The notes under the pieces: generated by a model
What the model was told of the DNA's origin: nothing
The model's input: only the letters and a program-made list of their open reading frames with translations
Database searches by the model: none
Part shown: one piece after another, positions 26,563-35,418 of the stretch
Layout: the number at the start of each line of letters is the position of its first letter
How positions within the stretch are numbered: position 1 is the stretch's first letter
Made by a program: the position numbers and the translations under genes
Origin: Alphaproteobacteria bacterium
Lineage (GTDB): Bacteria; Pseudomonadota; Alphaproteobacteria; Rs-D84
DNA length: 64,000 nucleotides
Reading direction: 5' to 3'
Assembly (NCBI GenBank): GCA_017511715.1
Contig: JAFWJF010000008.1
Location: 86,656 to 150,655, forward strand

Positions 26563-28332
26563 ACTTTGTACCGCCAATGGAAAGTCCGGTGATTGTGCAA
26601 GGTATGAACCACTGACCAACAGGTCTGCACCTGCGTTCCAACAAAGTTTTGCCGTATCTTGATTGATTCCGCCATCAACACTTATCAAATATTTAAGGCC
26701 GTGTTTTTTGCGTGTGTAATTTAATGTTTTAATTTTCTTTATTATTTCTTGGTTAAATTCTTGTCCTGCAGCCCCTGGTTTTACAGCCATCACCATAACT
26801 TCATCAATTTGTTTTAATATTGGTACAAGTATTTCAACATTAGATTCAGGATTTAATGCAATTCCAACACGTTTCCCAGCATTTTTTACAATCTGTATTG
26901 CGTTTTTTACCCCTGATGTATTTGTTGAGATTATGACCGTATCTGCACCAGCGTTAATCGCATCGCGCGCCCAAACAGATGGACTTTCTGTCATTAAATG
27001 CACATGCAAGTGTGCTTTGGTTTTGGAACGTATGTTTGCTAATTCTTGTATTCCGCCGGCAATTTTATCAACATAGAAACCGTCCATTATATCAACGTGA
27101 ATCATCGATATTCCTGCACTGGCAAACATGGTGTATGTTGACATGTCATCCATATTAAAGCAAAGCGTGCTGGGTAATATCGGAATAAATTTTTGTTTTT
27201 TTGTTTTTTTCTTCGGCGTGAAGAAATGTGTTATTTTATTGAAAATATTTTGTATTTTTTCTTGCTTTTGTATGTATGCGTTTCTTTCGGGTAAGTGTGT
27301 ATCCCAGATGTATTCTGATAAGGCGTTTAGTGTCGCGCTGTCCCCCATATTATCAACTGGCAATTTGAATACATGTTCGAAAACGGTGTCGATATTGCTT
27401 GTTGTTGCGCCACCACCAGTAAGAATTATTTTTTCTGGTTTATATTGATTTATATATTTGATTGATTGTTCATATATTTCTGATATCAATTCTTTCAGTG
27501 TTGGAACAAAGATATCGTTTATATCTGCGCGTGAAAAAGATGCAAATTTTTCTGATGCAGATGCAGGGGTAAATCTGTCCATTTCATTAGGCATTGCATT
27601 TGCCACAGATATTTTTAATGTGTCTGCATCGTTGGGGCTGATTTTTAGTCCATCTGCGATTGCTTTTGTTATATTACGTCCACCGAATTTTATTTTATTA
27701 AAATATAACGGACCACGCATTGTCCAAATAGATATGGTTGTAAATTCGTTGCCCAAATCTATGAAAAAGATTTTTTCGTTTGGTTTGCGATAAATTGAGT
27801 TTTGTAAAAATGATGGGTCTAAGAATCCGCTTGATTGAATATAAGAGTGTCGCAACATATCGGACAAATATCGTGTTCTTTCGTTTTCATAAGAAATTAC
27901 ACTGAATATAGATTTTAACCATGTATCAATGTGTCCAATCGGTGAATTGTGTATGTTTTTTATGTGTTCTGTACCATAAAATACAGGAATAATATGCATC
28001 GCGTAAAAATTTTCCGGGGCACTTATTTTTGCAATTTGATGACGTAAATCAAGTTCGCTTATTTTGTGTTCGCCACCCCAAGATATTATGTCAGATATTG
28101 TCTTGAAATCAGCATTCCCAAAATTTCCAGTGATAAAAGCCGAATCAAAATGAGTGTTCAATTGTTGACCCAATTCATCAATAACACTTTGGAGTGCAAA
28201 GACAGTATTTGTGTTTTTTACAGAGTGCATTGCAGACTGAACAATTTTTGCGTCCCTTACACAATGTGCCAATCCCCGAACACCGTATGTTCCAATGTCC
28301 AAGCATAAAAAAGACGAATTAGCTAATTTCAT
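26548..28332 (-). CDS. FtsA fused to ribulose-phosphate 3-epimerase
   Basis: One uninterrupted 594-residue frame joins two normally separate proteins. Residues 1 to about 345 are FtsA, the actin-like protein tethering the FtsZ ring: LCLDIGTYGVRGL (phosphate 1), FIDLGNEFTTISIW (phosphate 2), GGRNITKAIADGL, and ILTGGGATTSNID (adenosine). A likely amphipathic, Lys-ended helix (IQNIFNKITHFFTPKKKTKK) follows where FtsA has its membrane anchor. Residues 382-594 are an Rpe-type TIM barrel: PSTLC, HVDIMDG, HVHLM, VKPGAAGQ and SVDGGI, keeping the metal-binding His/Asp set. There is no internal ATG or ribosome site at the junction near 27189. It overlaps ftsQ by ATGA. No ftsZ follows. Confidence 0.85.
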   Translation of the reverse strand: MKLANSSFLCLDIGTYGVRGLAHCVRDAKIVQSAMHSVKNTNTVFALQSVIDELGQQLNTHFDSAFITGNFGNADFKTISDIISWGGEHKISELDLRHQIAKISAPENFYAMHIIPVFYGTEHIKNIHNSPIGHIDTWLKSIFSVISYENERTRYLSDMLRHSYIQSSGFLDPSFLQNSIYRKPNEKIFFIDLGNEFTTISIWTMRGPLYFNKIKFGGRNITKAIADGLKISPNDADTLKISVANAMPNEMDRFTPASASEKFASFSRADINDIFVPTLKELISEIYEQSIKYINQYKPEKIILTGGGATTSNIDTVFEHVFKLPVDNMGDSATLNALSEYIWDTHLPERNAYIQKQEKIQNIFNKITHFFTPKKKTKKQKFIPILPSTLCFNMDDMSTYTMFASAGISMIHVDIMDGFYVDKIAGGIQELANIRSKTKAHLHVHLMTESPSVWARDAINAGADTVIISTNTSGVKNAIQIVKNAGKRVGIALNPESNVEILVPILKQIDEVMVMAVKPGAAGQEFNQEIIKKIKTLNYTRKKHGLKYLISVDGGINQDTAKLCWNAGADLLVSGSYLAQSPDFPLAVQSLLKH

Positions 28333-29018
28333 TTTCTTGTTTTTACCAAAATTCTTGCGTTGTCGCGCATGTCAATAATTTCAATATCGCGGGATAATAT
28401 TTTGTGCGTGTTGTCAAGGCGTTTTATTTTGCTGATTGCTGTGGCTGGTTCGTCTTCGGGCAGATATATAAGCGTGCCGTTTTTAGTATAGATGTTCCAG
28501 CGACGTGATTCAACCATGTACATATAGTCTATGTGTTCAGATAGACCAGATACAACATTGATGATTTCTGTAAAATTTTCAGGAACAGTGCCACGAAAAA
28601 CGATGGTATTTTTGTCGCGTTCTGTCGAAGGTGTTTCGATTCTTGTCCCGTCTTCGGACAGCGGATAATAATATACGCCATCGCTTAATTGAGCGGCAAC
28701 TTTGTGTTGTTCTGTTTTTATGATTATGTCACCGTTTGCCAGGCGGCGCACGGAAGATTTTTTTATTCCCGGAACCTTGGAAACACGGTGATTTATTTGA
28801 TACAAATCTGCTGATTTTATATTTGTTCCGCCGGTTATGCCAGTCGCCAAGCGTATCGGTTCAAGGTCTGCATTTTTAGAATCGCTTAATATGGATATGT
28901 GTTTTACCTCTGATACAGGTCCGCGCCCCATAATACTGGTTATAATGCGGACAGAAAAATACACCGCCAATATAATTGACGCAACAAAATACAGCCAAAA
29001 GAAAATGGTTTTCTTCAT
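28329..29018 (-). CDS. ftsQ: Cell division protein FtsQ
   Basis: A bitopic divisome protein linking early and late division proteins. The 229 residues comprise a short cytoplasmic start, one membrane helix (IFFWLYFVASIILAVYFSV, about residues 4-22), a POTRA domain (about 40-110, ending GIKKSSVRRLANGDIIIKTEQHKVAAQ) and the beta domain. It overlaps the start of the ftsA-rpe gene by four bases, as expected for a dcw cluster, but no mur or ddl genes precede it. Divergence is high; the call rests on architecture plus the partner gene. Confidence 0.8.
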   Translation of the reverse strand: MKKTIFFWLYFVASIILAVYFSVRIITSIMGRGPVSEVKHISILSDSKNADLEPIRLATGITGGTNIKSADLYQINHRVSKVPGIKKSSVRRLANGDIIIKTEQHKVAAQLSDGVYYYPLSEDGTRIETPSTERDKNTIVFRGTVPENFTEIINVVSGLSEHIDYMYMVESRRWNIYTKNGTLIYLPEDEPATAISKIKRLDNTHKILSRDIEIIDMRDNARILVKTRK

Positions 29019-29070
29019 AACAGGGTCTATTATATCACATTTTTAGAAAATAGCCAAACAAACAAGTGCT

Positions 29071-29451
29071 TTATTGTGCGCGTAACAAATAACCGCGTCT
29101 TAACATGCACTTACGATAATATCCAACCGTTCTTGATGCTTTGTTTGGTGGTACAGAAAGCAGTGCACGTTGCCCAACATCTTTGTATTCATTTGACTGA
29201 AACGTCACCCAAAGGCCATCCCAATCAGGCATTTGTGCGCTTTGATTTGGTGAAAGCAGTTTAGCGATACGCGAACGCGGGACATAATTATTGTCTTTTA
29301 TACCAAGGCATGATTTATGGTCACGAACAAATTGTTCGGTGGTTACAGCATCATTTTCCCAATTTAATATTGTCGCGTTATCTATCGACCCGCGATTGGC
29401 AGATGCGCAGGCTGTTAAAGCCAATAATAAAAATAAATATTTTGTTTTCAT
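29071..29451 (-). CDS. Lipoprotein of unknown function
   Basis: A 126-residue protein with a lipobox LTAC (Cys near residue 15) after a hydrophobic signal. The mature region has two further Cys (KSCLGIKD, RKCMLRRGY) that may form a disulfide, and ends YLLRAQ. The pattern of a GYYRKCMLRRGY end recalls small outer-membrane lipoproteins but I cannot name a family. It lies upstream of ftsQ on the same strand with a 52-base gap, so co-transcription is possible. Confidence 0.6.
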   Translation of the reverse strand: MKTKYLFLLLALTACASANRGSIDNATILNWENDAVTTEQFVRDHKSCLGIKDNNYVPRSRIAKLLSPNQSAQMPDWDGLWVTFQSNEYKDVGQRALLSVPPNKASRTVGYYRKCMLRRGYLLRAQ

Positions 29452-29527
29452 CTTTTATATTATAATTTAATTGCGTTTGTGTGGCAATAGTTTTTATAAT
29501 GTAAAAAAATAAACCAGAGGAAAGGCA

Positions 29528-29851
29528 ATGGCAATAAGTGTACAAAATTATATAAAGTTGGCTAATTTTTTCAATGAAATGTCACGCGTTTTGTCTGCGA
29601 TTTGTGTAGAAAAAGGCGGAATTGCGTTGGAAAATTATGTTGGTCGATTTTTTGCTGCAGATGTTTTGGAATATATTGTAGAATATGGAAACAGACTTAA
29701 AAAATCAGGCGCGCAAATTGATGCAAATGTTCTTGATGCGATGAATTTATTTGAAAAACAATTGGAAAAAGTGAAACATTTAGTGACTCCTAATCAAAAA
29801 CCAATATATGAAATGTCGCTGGAAGAGTTTGAAAAAATTATGAATATATAG
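29528..29851 (+). CDS. Hypothetical helical protein
   Basis: A 107-residue, soluble, probably all-helical protein (FFNEMSRVLSAICVEKGG; VLDAMNLFEKQLEKVKHL). There is no signal peptide and no motif I recognise. CCAGAGGAAAGGCA gives a good ribosome site. It lies 36 bases upstream of the secretin-like gene on the same strand, so it may belong to that transcription unit. Function unknown. Confidence 0.5.
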   Translation: MAISVQNYIKLANFFNEMSRVLSAICVEKGGIALENYVGRFFAADVLEYIVEYGNRLKKSGAQIDANVLDAMNLFEKQLEKVKHLVTPNQKPIYEMSLEEFEKIMNI

Positions 29852-29887
29852 TAATGTCATAAAATAAAGAAAGCAAAAGGAAGAAAA

Positions 29888-31216
29888 ATGGCACAAAATA
29901 AAATCTTGAAAACATTTGTTTTATGGGGTGCGGTATGTGCAATAATGGTTGCTGGTTGTGTGCAAAGACAACAAGAAGCACAGCTTTATGACACAATAAA
30001 TGTTGTAGAAAATACGGTAATAGATGAAACATCTGTGCCAATCTTTCCAAAAAAAGCCGCGCTTACAACTGATACGGCACGGCGATTTGCACTAGATTTG
30101 CCGAAAAGGTGTACTGTTGATTGGAATAACCAAAGTGTGGTAACTGTTGTTCCCGAAGAAAAAATTGAAATAGTGCGCCTTAATACCGGTGATGAATTGC
30201 CAGATTTGAAAGTGTCTGATTATGAGTTTAAGAAGATGTATGTAAAAGATGCGTTGGAAAAACTGTTAGAAGATACTGATATATCTGTTGTTGAAGATCA
30301 GGCAACTTTCGAGAAAATTTCTGGGACAATTTCAACCAGTTCTTTGACAGATGCGGTTGAATTGATGGCAAAGTTAGGGCGTGTGTACTATTCGTATGAT
30401 GCTGAATTTGGCGAAATTCATTTAACTGGTAATGGTAAATGGATGATAAAAATGCCAAAAGATGAAACGATGATAATGGCTATTTTAGACGCAATGCGCG
30501 GCGCAGATGTCTTGAATTTGCTGGTTAATTGGCAAGATAAAACAGTCGTTTTTGAAGGGAATTATCAAACAGAACGCGAAGTGTCAAAAATAATCGCAGA
30601 TGTTTCGTCAAAAAAATATGTTTTGGCGTGGGATATAGATGTTTATCGGGTCTATCCAAAAACAGATAACCCGATTATATGGATGAATATGTTGCCTGCA
30701 TTTGGGGAAAAGAATATTCGTATGTCTATACCTGGTGTTGTTGGACGCGCGTTGGTGGTAAGTCCGGAAATTAACACGAAAACATTACAAGAATTTATTG
30801 CGAGCCAAGCAAATATGGTTTTGGTTTCTCAGGGGACTTTTGCAATTCCAAATGGTTGGCAATCAAGATTTGATATCGGTCAATGTGGCAAAGAAGAAAG
30901 ACTTGAAACAGATTTGATAATCAGCGCAACTGGAAAATATGGCAATTATGGTGGATATAAAAAAATAGATGCAAAAATAGTGTTGTCCACGACAAATGGG
31001 GAATTATCATCATTTAAAATACCGTCTAATGTTGGGGATAATTATGTGATTGTTGGTATCCCAACGCATGCATTTGTGACAACTCCGGAAACGCTTATTT
31101 CTCCATTCGCAGAATTGGTTGTGTTTATGTCGCCACGTTTAATATCAATTGTTGATGCGGACGCTGCCGGTAAGATGCTGTCTGGGGACGAATTGCGTGA
31201 ATTCTTGAATCAATAA
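29888..31216 (+). CDS. pilN: Secretin-like outer-membrane lipoprotein, PilN (R64) type
   Basis: A 442-residue candidate for the outer-membrane pore of the type IVb pilus system. It has a lipoprotein signal (MVAGC, Cys near residue 22), as R64 PilN does. N0/N1-like segments follow (LKVSDYEFKKMYVKDALEKLLEDT; DAVELMAKLGRVYYSYD), and the C-terminal secretin domain ends in SPFAELVVFMSPRLISIV, close to the usual secretin ending. It is shorter than typical PilN. It lies about 19 kb from pilO-P-Q-R, and is followed four bases later by a Lol exporter gene. Confidence 0.65.
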   Translation: MAQNKILKTFVLWGAVCAIMVAGCVQRQQEAQLYDTINVVENTVIDETSVPIFPKKAALTTDTARRFALDLPKRCTVDWNNQSVVTVVPEEKIEIVRLNTGDELPDLKVSDYEFKKMYVKDALEKLLEDTDISVVEDQATFEKISGTISTSSLTDAVELMAKLGRVYYSYDAEFGEIHLTGNGKWMIKMPKDETMIMAILDAMRGADVLNLLVNWQDKTVVFEGNYQTEREVSKIIADVSSKKYVLAWDIDVYRVYPKTDNPIIWMNMLPAFGEKNIRMSIPGVVGRALVVSPEINTKTLQEFIASQANMVLVSQGTFAIPNGWQSRFDIGQCGKEERLETDLIISATGKYGNYGGYKKIDAKIVLSTTNGELSSFKIPSNVGDNYVIVGIPTHAFVTTPETLISPFAELVVFMSPRLISIVDADAAGKMLSGDELREFLNQ

Positions 31217-31220
31217 GGGG

Positions 31221-32483
31221 ATGAAAATGTTGTTTAGTGCGCTGGAAAAAAAGATTGCTTTCAGATATTTGCGCGCAAAAAAACGCGGTTTTGGGTCTGT
31301 CGTTTCGTGGGTGTCGTTGATAGGAATTACATTGGGTGTGGCAACTTTGATTGTTGTTATGTCTGTGATGGGCGGTTTCCACGATACTTTGCTGTCGCGT
31401 ATTATTGGTATGAATGGACATGTTGTTGTTTATCATCAAAATGGAACGATTTCTGATTATGATTTCTTGATAGATAAAATGCGCCAAAATAAAGTGGTGG
31501 AAAAATATGCAACTTCCATCGTTCCTATTGCAGAGGGGCAAATTATGGCATCTGCTAATGGGAACAATTCCGGGGCGATTGTCCGTGGTATTCGTATGCC
31601 TGATTTGATTTCCAAGACAAATTCTGGAACACGTATTTATGGCAAAAGTTTGGATAAAGTCAAAGACGGTGAATTGATAATAGGTTCTTCGTTATCGCGC
31701 AGTTTACGTGTGACATCTGGGGATAAAGTGTCGCTTATATCTGCAAATGGTGGAACGGCAACACCTTTTGGAACAATGCCGCGTATAATGGCGTATCCTG
31801 TGGTTTCTTCCTTTTTTGTCGGTATGTATGAATATGATAGTGGTTATATATTTATGCCGCTTTCAACAGCACAAAAATATTTGGGTATTGAAAATTCTGT
31901 AACACACATAGATTTATTTTTAACAGATGCAGAACAGAGTGAAACTGTTGTAAAAGCATTGGATGCTTTGCTGCCAGATGGCTTTGTTATTCGCGATTGG
32001 CGTGATTTGAATCGTGGTTTTGTTGGTGCGCTTCAGGTGGAATCAAGTGTGATGTTCCTTATCTTGTTATTAATAGTGATTGTTGCAGCATTTAATATTA
32101 TTTCTTCGCTTGTTATGTTGGTCAAAGATAAAAATAAAGATATTGCGGTGTTGCGTACATTTGGTGTGTCGCGTAAATCTATGATGAAGATATTTATATT
32201 ATCAGGAACATCCATAGGTGTTATTGGTGCGGCGTTTGGAACGTTGCTTGGGGTTCTGGTTGCTGTATATATCGAACCAATAAGAAAGTTTTTCCAATTT
32301 GTTACGGGACGCGATTTGTTTCCTGCACAGTTATATTCTTTGTCTGAATTGCCATCAAAATTAGTTCCGTCAACGGTTATAAGTATTGCGTTGATTGCGG
32401 TTGCGTTATCGTTTCTGGCAACGCTTTATCCGGCATGGCGTGCGGCGAATACAGACCCAGTAGAAACTTTGCGTAACGAATAG
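31221..32483 (+). CDS. Lipoprotein-releasing system permease LolC/LolE
   Basis: The membrane subunit of the ABC transporter that releases outer-membrane lipoproteins to LolA. The 420 residues have four membrane helices: one after the N-terminal FRYLRAKKRGFGSVVSW (about 25-48) and three in the C-terminal third (about 275-300, 320-345, 385-410), with a large periplasmic domain between. GMNGHVVVY and the late TLYPAWRAANTDPVETLR are family signatures. Only one permease gene is present, as in many alphaproteobacteria with a LolF-like protein. It is followed by lolD. Confidence 0.88.
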   Translation: MKMLFSALEKKIAFRYLRAKKRGFGSVVSWVSLIGITLGVATLIVVMSVMGGFHDTLLSRIIGMNGHVVVYHQNGTISDYDFLIDKMRQNKVVEKYATSIVPIAEGQIMASANGNNSGAIVRGIRMPDLISKTNSGTRIYGKSLDKVKDGELIIGSSLSRSLRVTSGDKVSLISANGGTATPFGTMPRIMAYPVVSSFFVGMYEYDSGYIFMPLSTAQKYLGIENSVTHIDLFLTDAEQSETVVKALDALLPDGFVIRDWRDLNRGFVGALQVESSVMFLILLLIVIVAAFNIISSLVMLVKDKNKDIAVLRTFGVSRKSMMKIFILSGTSIGVIGAAFGTLLGVLVAVYIEPIRKFFQFVTGRDLFPAQLYSLSELPSKLVPSTVISIALIAVALSFLATLYPAWRAANTDPVETLRNE

Positions 32484-32493
32484 GTGGTATGAA

Positions 32494-33204
32494 ATGGCAA
32501 GCATATTAAATTCTTTATCCAGAATATCGAAAAAAGATATAGTAATGTCTGTGCGTGATATTAAAAAGACGTTTATTGAAGGGGGGCAGCCATTAAATAT
32601 CTTGCGTGGTGGCGGATTTGATTTGTATCGTGGTGAAATAATTGCACTGGTCGGGCAAAGTGGTTCTGGAAAATCTACATTATTACAATGTGTTGGGTTG
32701 CTTGATAAGCCAACAGGTGGCGATGTTTTTATAAACGGTCATCCAATTGATAAAATTAGTGAAGAAACGCGTACAACATTGCGTCGGCAAAAGATTGGTT
32801 TTGTTTATCAAAAGCATAATTTGTTGTCTGATTTTACTGCGCTTGAAAATGTTGTTATGCCGATGATGGCAGAATGCGTTGATGAAAGCACTGCGAATGC
32901 GCGTGCAATGAAGTTGTTAAAGTTGGTAAATGTGGCACACAGGGCTTCGCATTTTCCAAATGAAATGTCAGGCGGAGAACAACAGCGTGTTGCGATTGCG
33001 CGTGCAATTGCAAATAATCCTGAAATATTGTTGGCGGATGAACCAACGGGAAGTTTGGACCCAAATCATGCAAGTGTGGTTTTTGATTTGTTGCTGAATT
33101 TGGTAAAAAAGTCCAAGATGTCTATGTTGTTTGTGACGCATGACATGAATTTAGCAAAACGTGCCGATAGAATAATTACTATCAAAGATGGTATTGTAAA
33201 ATAA
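32494..33204 (+). CDS. lolD: Lipoprotein-releasing system ATPase LolD
   Basis: The ATPase of the Lol exporter. The 236 residues contain Walker A VGQSGSGKSTLL near residue 55, Q-loop VYQKHNLL, ABC signature MSGGEQQRVAIARA near 155, Walker B ILLADEPTGSLD near 178 and the switch His in FVTHD. It begins ten bases after the permease gene. The LolCD-specific call comes from the partner gene and the MacB-type sequence. Confidence 0.93.
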   Translation: MASILNSLSRISKKDIVMSVRDIKKTFIEGGQPLNILRGGGFDLYRGEIIALVGQSGSGKSTLLQCVGLLDKPTGGDVFINGHPIDKISEETRTTLRRQKIGFVYQKHNLLSDFTALENVVMPMMAECVDESTANARAMKLLKLVNVAHRASHFPNEMSGGEQQRVAIARAIANNPEILLADEPTGSLDPNHASVVFDLLLNLVKKSKMSMLFVTHDMNLAKRADRIITIKDGIVK

Positions 33205-33227
33205 AAATAAAAAAAGGAGAGAGAAAA

Positions 33228-33869
33228 ATGAAAAATCAATATAATGAATCTAAAAAATATCGTGTATACGGCGTGATTGGCATGGTTGGGGTGTTTTTGA
33301 TAGGTGCACTTGTAGGATTTATATTGAATGGCACAGACCGTCCAAACAATTCAATTATGACAAAGGAACAGTGTGAATTTTTGACACAAAAAATGTCTGA
33401 TGCTATTAATTATGACCGTTATGAAGAAATAGGACAATTAAATAAAATTTATTCTGAAAATTGTTTGGGCAGAAATTTTGAGCAACCACAACAAAAAGTT
33501 GAAGAACAAAAATTACAAAAAACAACGTGTGAAAAAATAGAATCTTTGTTGGTTGAACGTTTATTACCGGTAGATGCATCAGATTCTGAATCGCATGTTG
33601 AAAACGCAAAAATTTTTGCGACTTTGTCTGAAAAGGGATGCCCAGAAAATACTGAAGATTATAAAACATTGGCAAAACAAGAATTAGAAATTGCACGTGC
33701 ATTGAATGATGACAGTTTGGATGATAAACAAGAATCAGTCGAAATAGTTGAAACTTATAAACGTTTGCAAATGCAGGCAGAGGCAGAACGTATGATTGAA
33801 AAAGCAAAAAAGTTGACCAATCCAGCAATAGATTTTATAATACAATTGGAAAAAATAATTGAAGAATAG
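33228..33869 (+). CDS. Single-pass membrane protein, unknown
   Basis: A 213-residue protein with one N-terminal membrane helix (VIGMVGVFLIGALVGFILNG, about residues 15-34). The outer part is Glu/Gln/Lys-rich and helical, with four Cys (EQCEFL, ENCLG, TTCEKI, KGCPEN) that could form disulfides in the periplasm. AAAAAAGGAGAGAG precedes the ATG. It follows lolD by 23 bases and likely shares its transcript. No family recognised. Confidence 0.6.
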   Translation: MKNQYNESKKYRVYGVIGMVGVFLIGALVGFILNGTDRPNNSIMTKEQCEFLTQKMSDAINYDRYEEIGQLNKIYSENCLGRNFEQPQQKVEEQKLQKTTCEKIESLLVERLLPVDASDSESHVENAKIFATLSEKGCPENTEDYKTLAKQELEIARALNDDSLDDKQESVEIVETYKRLQMQAEAERMIEKAKKLTNPAIDFIIQLEKIIEE

Positions 33870-33880
33870 GGTGGAAAATT

Positions 33881-34153
33881 ATGAAGACAAAAGTTATGAA
33901 AAAAACTGCAAAAGAAAACACAAAGTGCCATAAGTGGTTATGGCTTGCTTTGGCGTTTGTGTTGGGATGTTGCGTTGGTGGCACAACATATTATTTGGTG
34001 ACAAATTGGAATAATTTCTTTGTGATGTGTCCTGATGGCGTGCGCCCAGATAAAAACGGATGTTGTGCTGGTGAAGTTTATACTGATGCAGGAAACGGTT
34101 GGATGGTTTGTTGCCCGGATGGTGGCGATAATTGTTTTCCGCCAATGAAATAA
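33881..34153 (+). CDS. Small membrane-anchored Cys-rich protein
   Basis: A 90-residue protein with a basic start, one membrane helix (LWLALAFVLGCCVGGTTYYLV, about 20-40) and a short Cys-rich outer tail (CPDGVRPDKNGCCAG, VCCPDGGDNC). The CPDG..CC pattern looks like a small disulfide knot. It starts 11 bases after the previous membrane protein and ends the lolCD-containing unit before a strong terminator. Function unknown. Confidence 0.55.
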   Translation: MKTKVMKKTAKENTKCHKWLWLALAFVLGCCVGGTTYYLVTNWNNFFVMCPDGVRPDKNGCCAGEVYTDAGNGWMVCCPDGGDNCFPPMK

Positions 34154-34166
34154 ATATGTTGAAAAA

Positions 34167-34191
34167 ACACCGGTGTTTACCGGTGTTTTTT
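34167..34191 (+). terminator. Terminator of the lol unit
   Basis: ACACCGGT / ACCGGTGT hairpin, GTTT loop and T-run. Confidence 0.85.
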
Positions 34192-34195
34192 GATG

Positions 34196-34224
34196 TTGAT
34201 ATTTCTTTGGTGGTAGAATATAAT
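34196..34224 (+). promoter_or_regulatory. Promoter of the small 37-residue membrane protein
   Basis: TTGATA, 17 bp, TATAAT, 28 bases before the ATG at 34253. Confidence 0.75.
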
Positions 34225-34252
34225 CATAATGTGTCAAAAAAAGGAGTTGCAC

Positions 34253-34366
34253 ATGTTAACACTTATATTTGTTATTCTGAAATTGACCAACACGGTTAAT
34301 TGGTCTTGGTGGTGGATATTGTTGGCTTTGGCTTTGGACGGTGGGGTGTTTGGCCGTATTTTGTAA
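34253..34366 (+). CDS. 37-residue small membrane protein
   Basis: Short frame with its own promoter, a strong ribosome site (AAAAAGGAGTTGCAC) and its own terminator, so it is very likely a real gene. The peptide is nearly all one membrane segment: MLTLIFVILKLTNTVNW then a Trp cluster SWWWILLALAL and a short basic end GRIL. It resembles small phage or bacterial proteins labelled transmembrane Fragile-X-F protein, which have a KLT..I.WSWWWVL core. Function unknown. Confidence 0.7.
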   Translation: MLTLIFVILKLTNTVNWSWWWILLALALDGGVFGRIL

Positions 34367-34390
34367 TATCCATGAAATGCAAACTTTTCC

Positions 34391-34420
34391 AAGGGTGGCT
34401 TTTGCCACCTTTGTTTTTTG
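34391..34420 (+). terminator. Terminator of the small membrane protein gene
   Basis: AAGGGTGGC / GCCACCTTT hairpin with TTTT loop and a T-run (one-base bulge). Confidence 0.75.
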
Positions 34421-34461
34421 TTATTGCGCAAATTTTGTAAAATTCCTATAATGAAGACATC

Positions 34462-35418
34462 ATGAATAACCCGAAAGTATCAATTATTGTTCCAAACCAT
34501 AATTATTCAGATTTTATATCTGATGCGATTCTTTCAATCAAAGCACAGACATATCCTAATTGGGAATGTATAATCATAGATGATGCTAGTACAGATAATT
34601 CTGTTGGTGTGATAAAAAATTCAATTCGTGGGGATGACAGATTTAAGTTGGTTGTTAATCCTGAATCTGTTGGGGTTTCTGCCACGCGGAATATTGGTTT
34701 GGATATGGCAACAGGCGAATATATTGCGTTTTTAGATTCCGATGATTGTTATATGGAATATTTTTTAGAAATGTTGGTTGGTTTGGCGCAAAGAACAAAT
34801 GCAAGTATTGTCGGGGCAAGAACGGCTTTTGCAGGTTCTCGTTTCAAATTCAAGCCGTCTAATATAAAATGGAATATGAACGATTATGTGGTTTATGATA
34901 ACCCGATGGATATGGAAAAAGCACCACAAAATCGCAAATGGATTTGGATATGGCGCCGTATATATAAGCGCGATTTGTTGCAACAGGTTCGCTTTCATAA
35001 TGAAATGAAGATAAATGGTGATGATATTACATTTATGCTTGATTTATTGTACCGGGTTCCGAATGTGGTAGAATCAAATATTGCAGGGATTTATCATCGT
35101 GTTCATCCTTTGTCTATTACATCAAGTTATCAAAAATTCAATTTCGAACGTGTAAAAATGTTTCCGCGATTGTTTGAGCATATGCGGAAAAATCTTTTGG
35201 ATAAATACGATAAACCGTTTCTGAAATTATTATACAAGAATTTGTTTGGTTATATGTTGTCGGAATGTTTGGTTAAATATAGCGCAACATTAACAGAACA
35301 GAACAAGCAAGATTTGCGTGAATTGTTGTCGGAAGCATGCAATTTAATTGTAAAAGAATATTTGCCACGCGACCAACGATTGCTGTGCGAATATTTGGCG
35401 GGTATAAAATATGAATAA
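34462..35418 (+). CDS. Glycosyltransferase family 2
   Basis: A 318-residue cytosolic GT-A transferase for surface polysaccharide. N-terminal VSIIVPNHNYSDFISDAILSI binds the nucleotide sugar, IIDDASTDNS follows, and the metal-binding DSDD is in FLDSDDCY near residue 95. The C-terminal half (GDDITFMLDLLYR; YHRVHPLSITSSY) is typical of GT2 enzymes of LPS or capsule loci. It overlaps the next glycosyltransferase by eight bases. Donor and acceptor are not predictable. Confidence 0.9.
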   Translation: MNNPKVSIIVPNHNYSDFISDAILSIKAQTYPNWECIIIDDASTDNSVGVIKNSIRGDDRFKLVVNPESVGVSATRNIGLDMATGEYIAFLDSDDCYMEYFLEMLVGLAQRTNASIVGARTAFAGSRFKFKPSNIKWNMNDYVVYDNPMDMEKAPQNRKWIWIWRRIYKRDLLQQVRFHNEMKINGDDITFMLDLLYRVPNVVESNIAGIYHRVHPLSITSSYQKFNFERVKMFPRLFEHMRKNLLDKYDKPFLKLLYKNLFGYMLSECLVKYSATLTEQNKQDLRELLSEACNLIVKEYLPRDQRLLCEYLAGIKYE

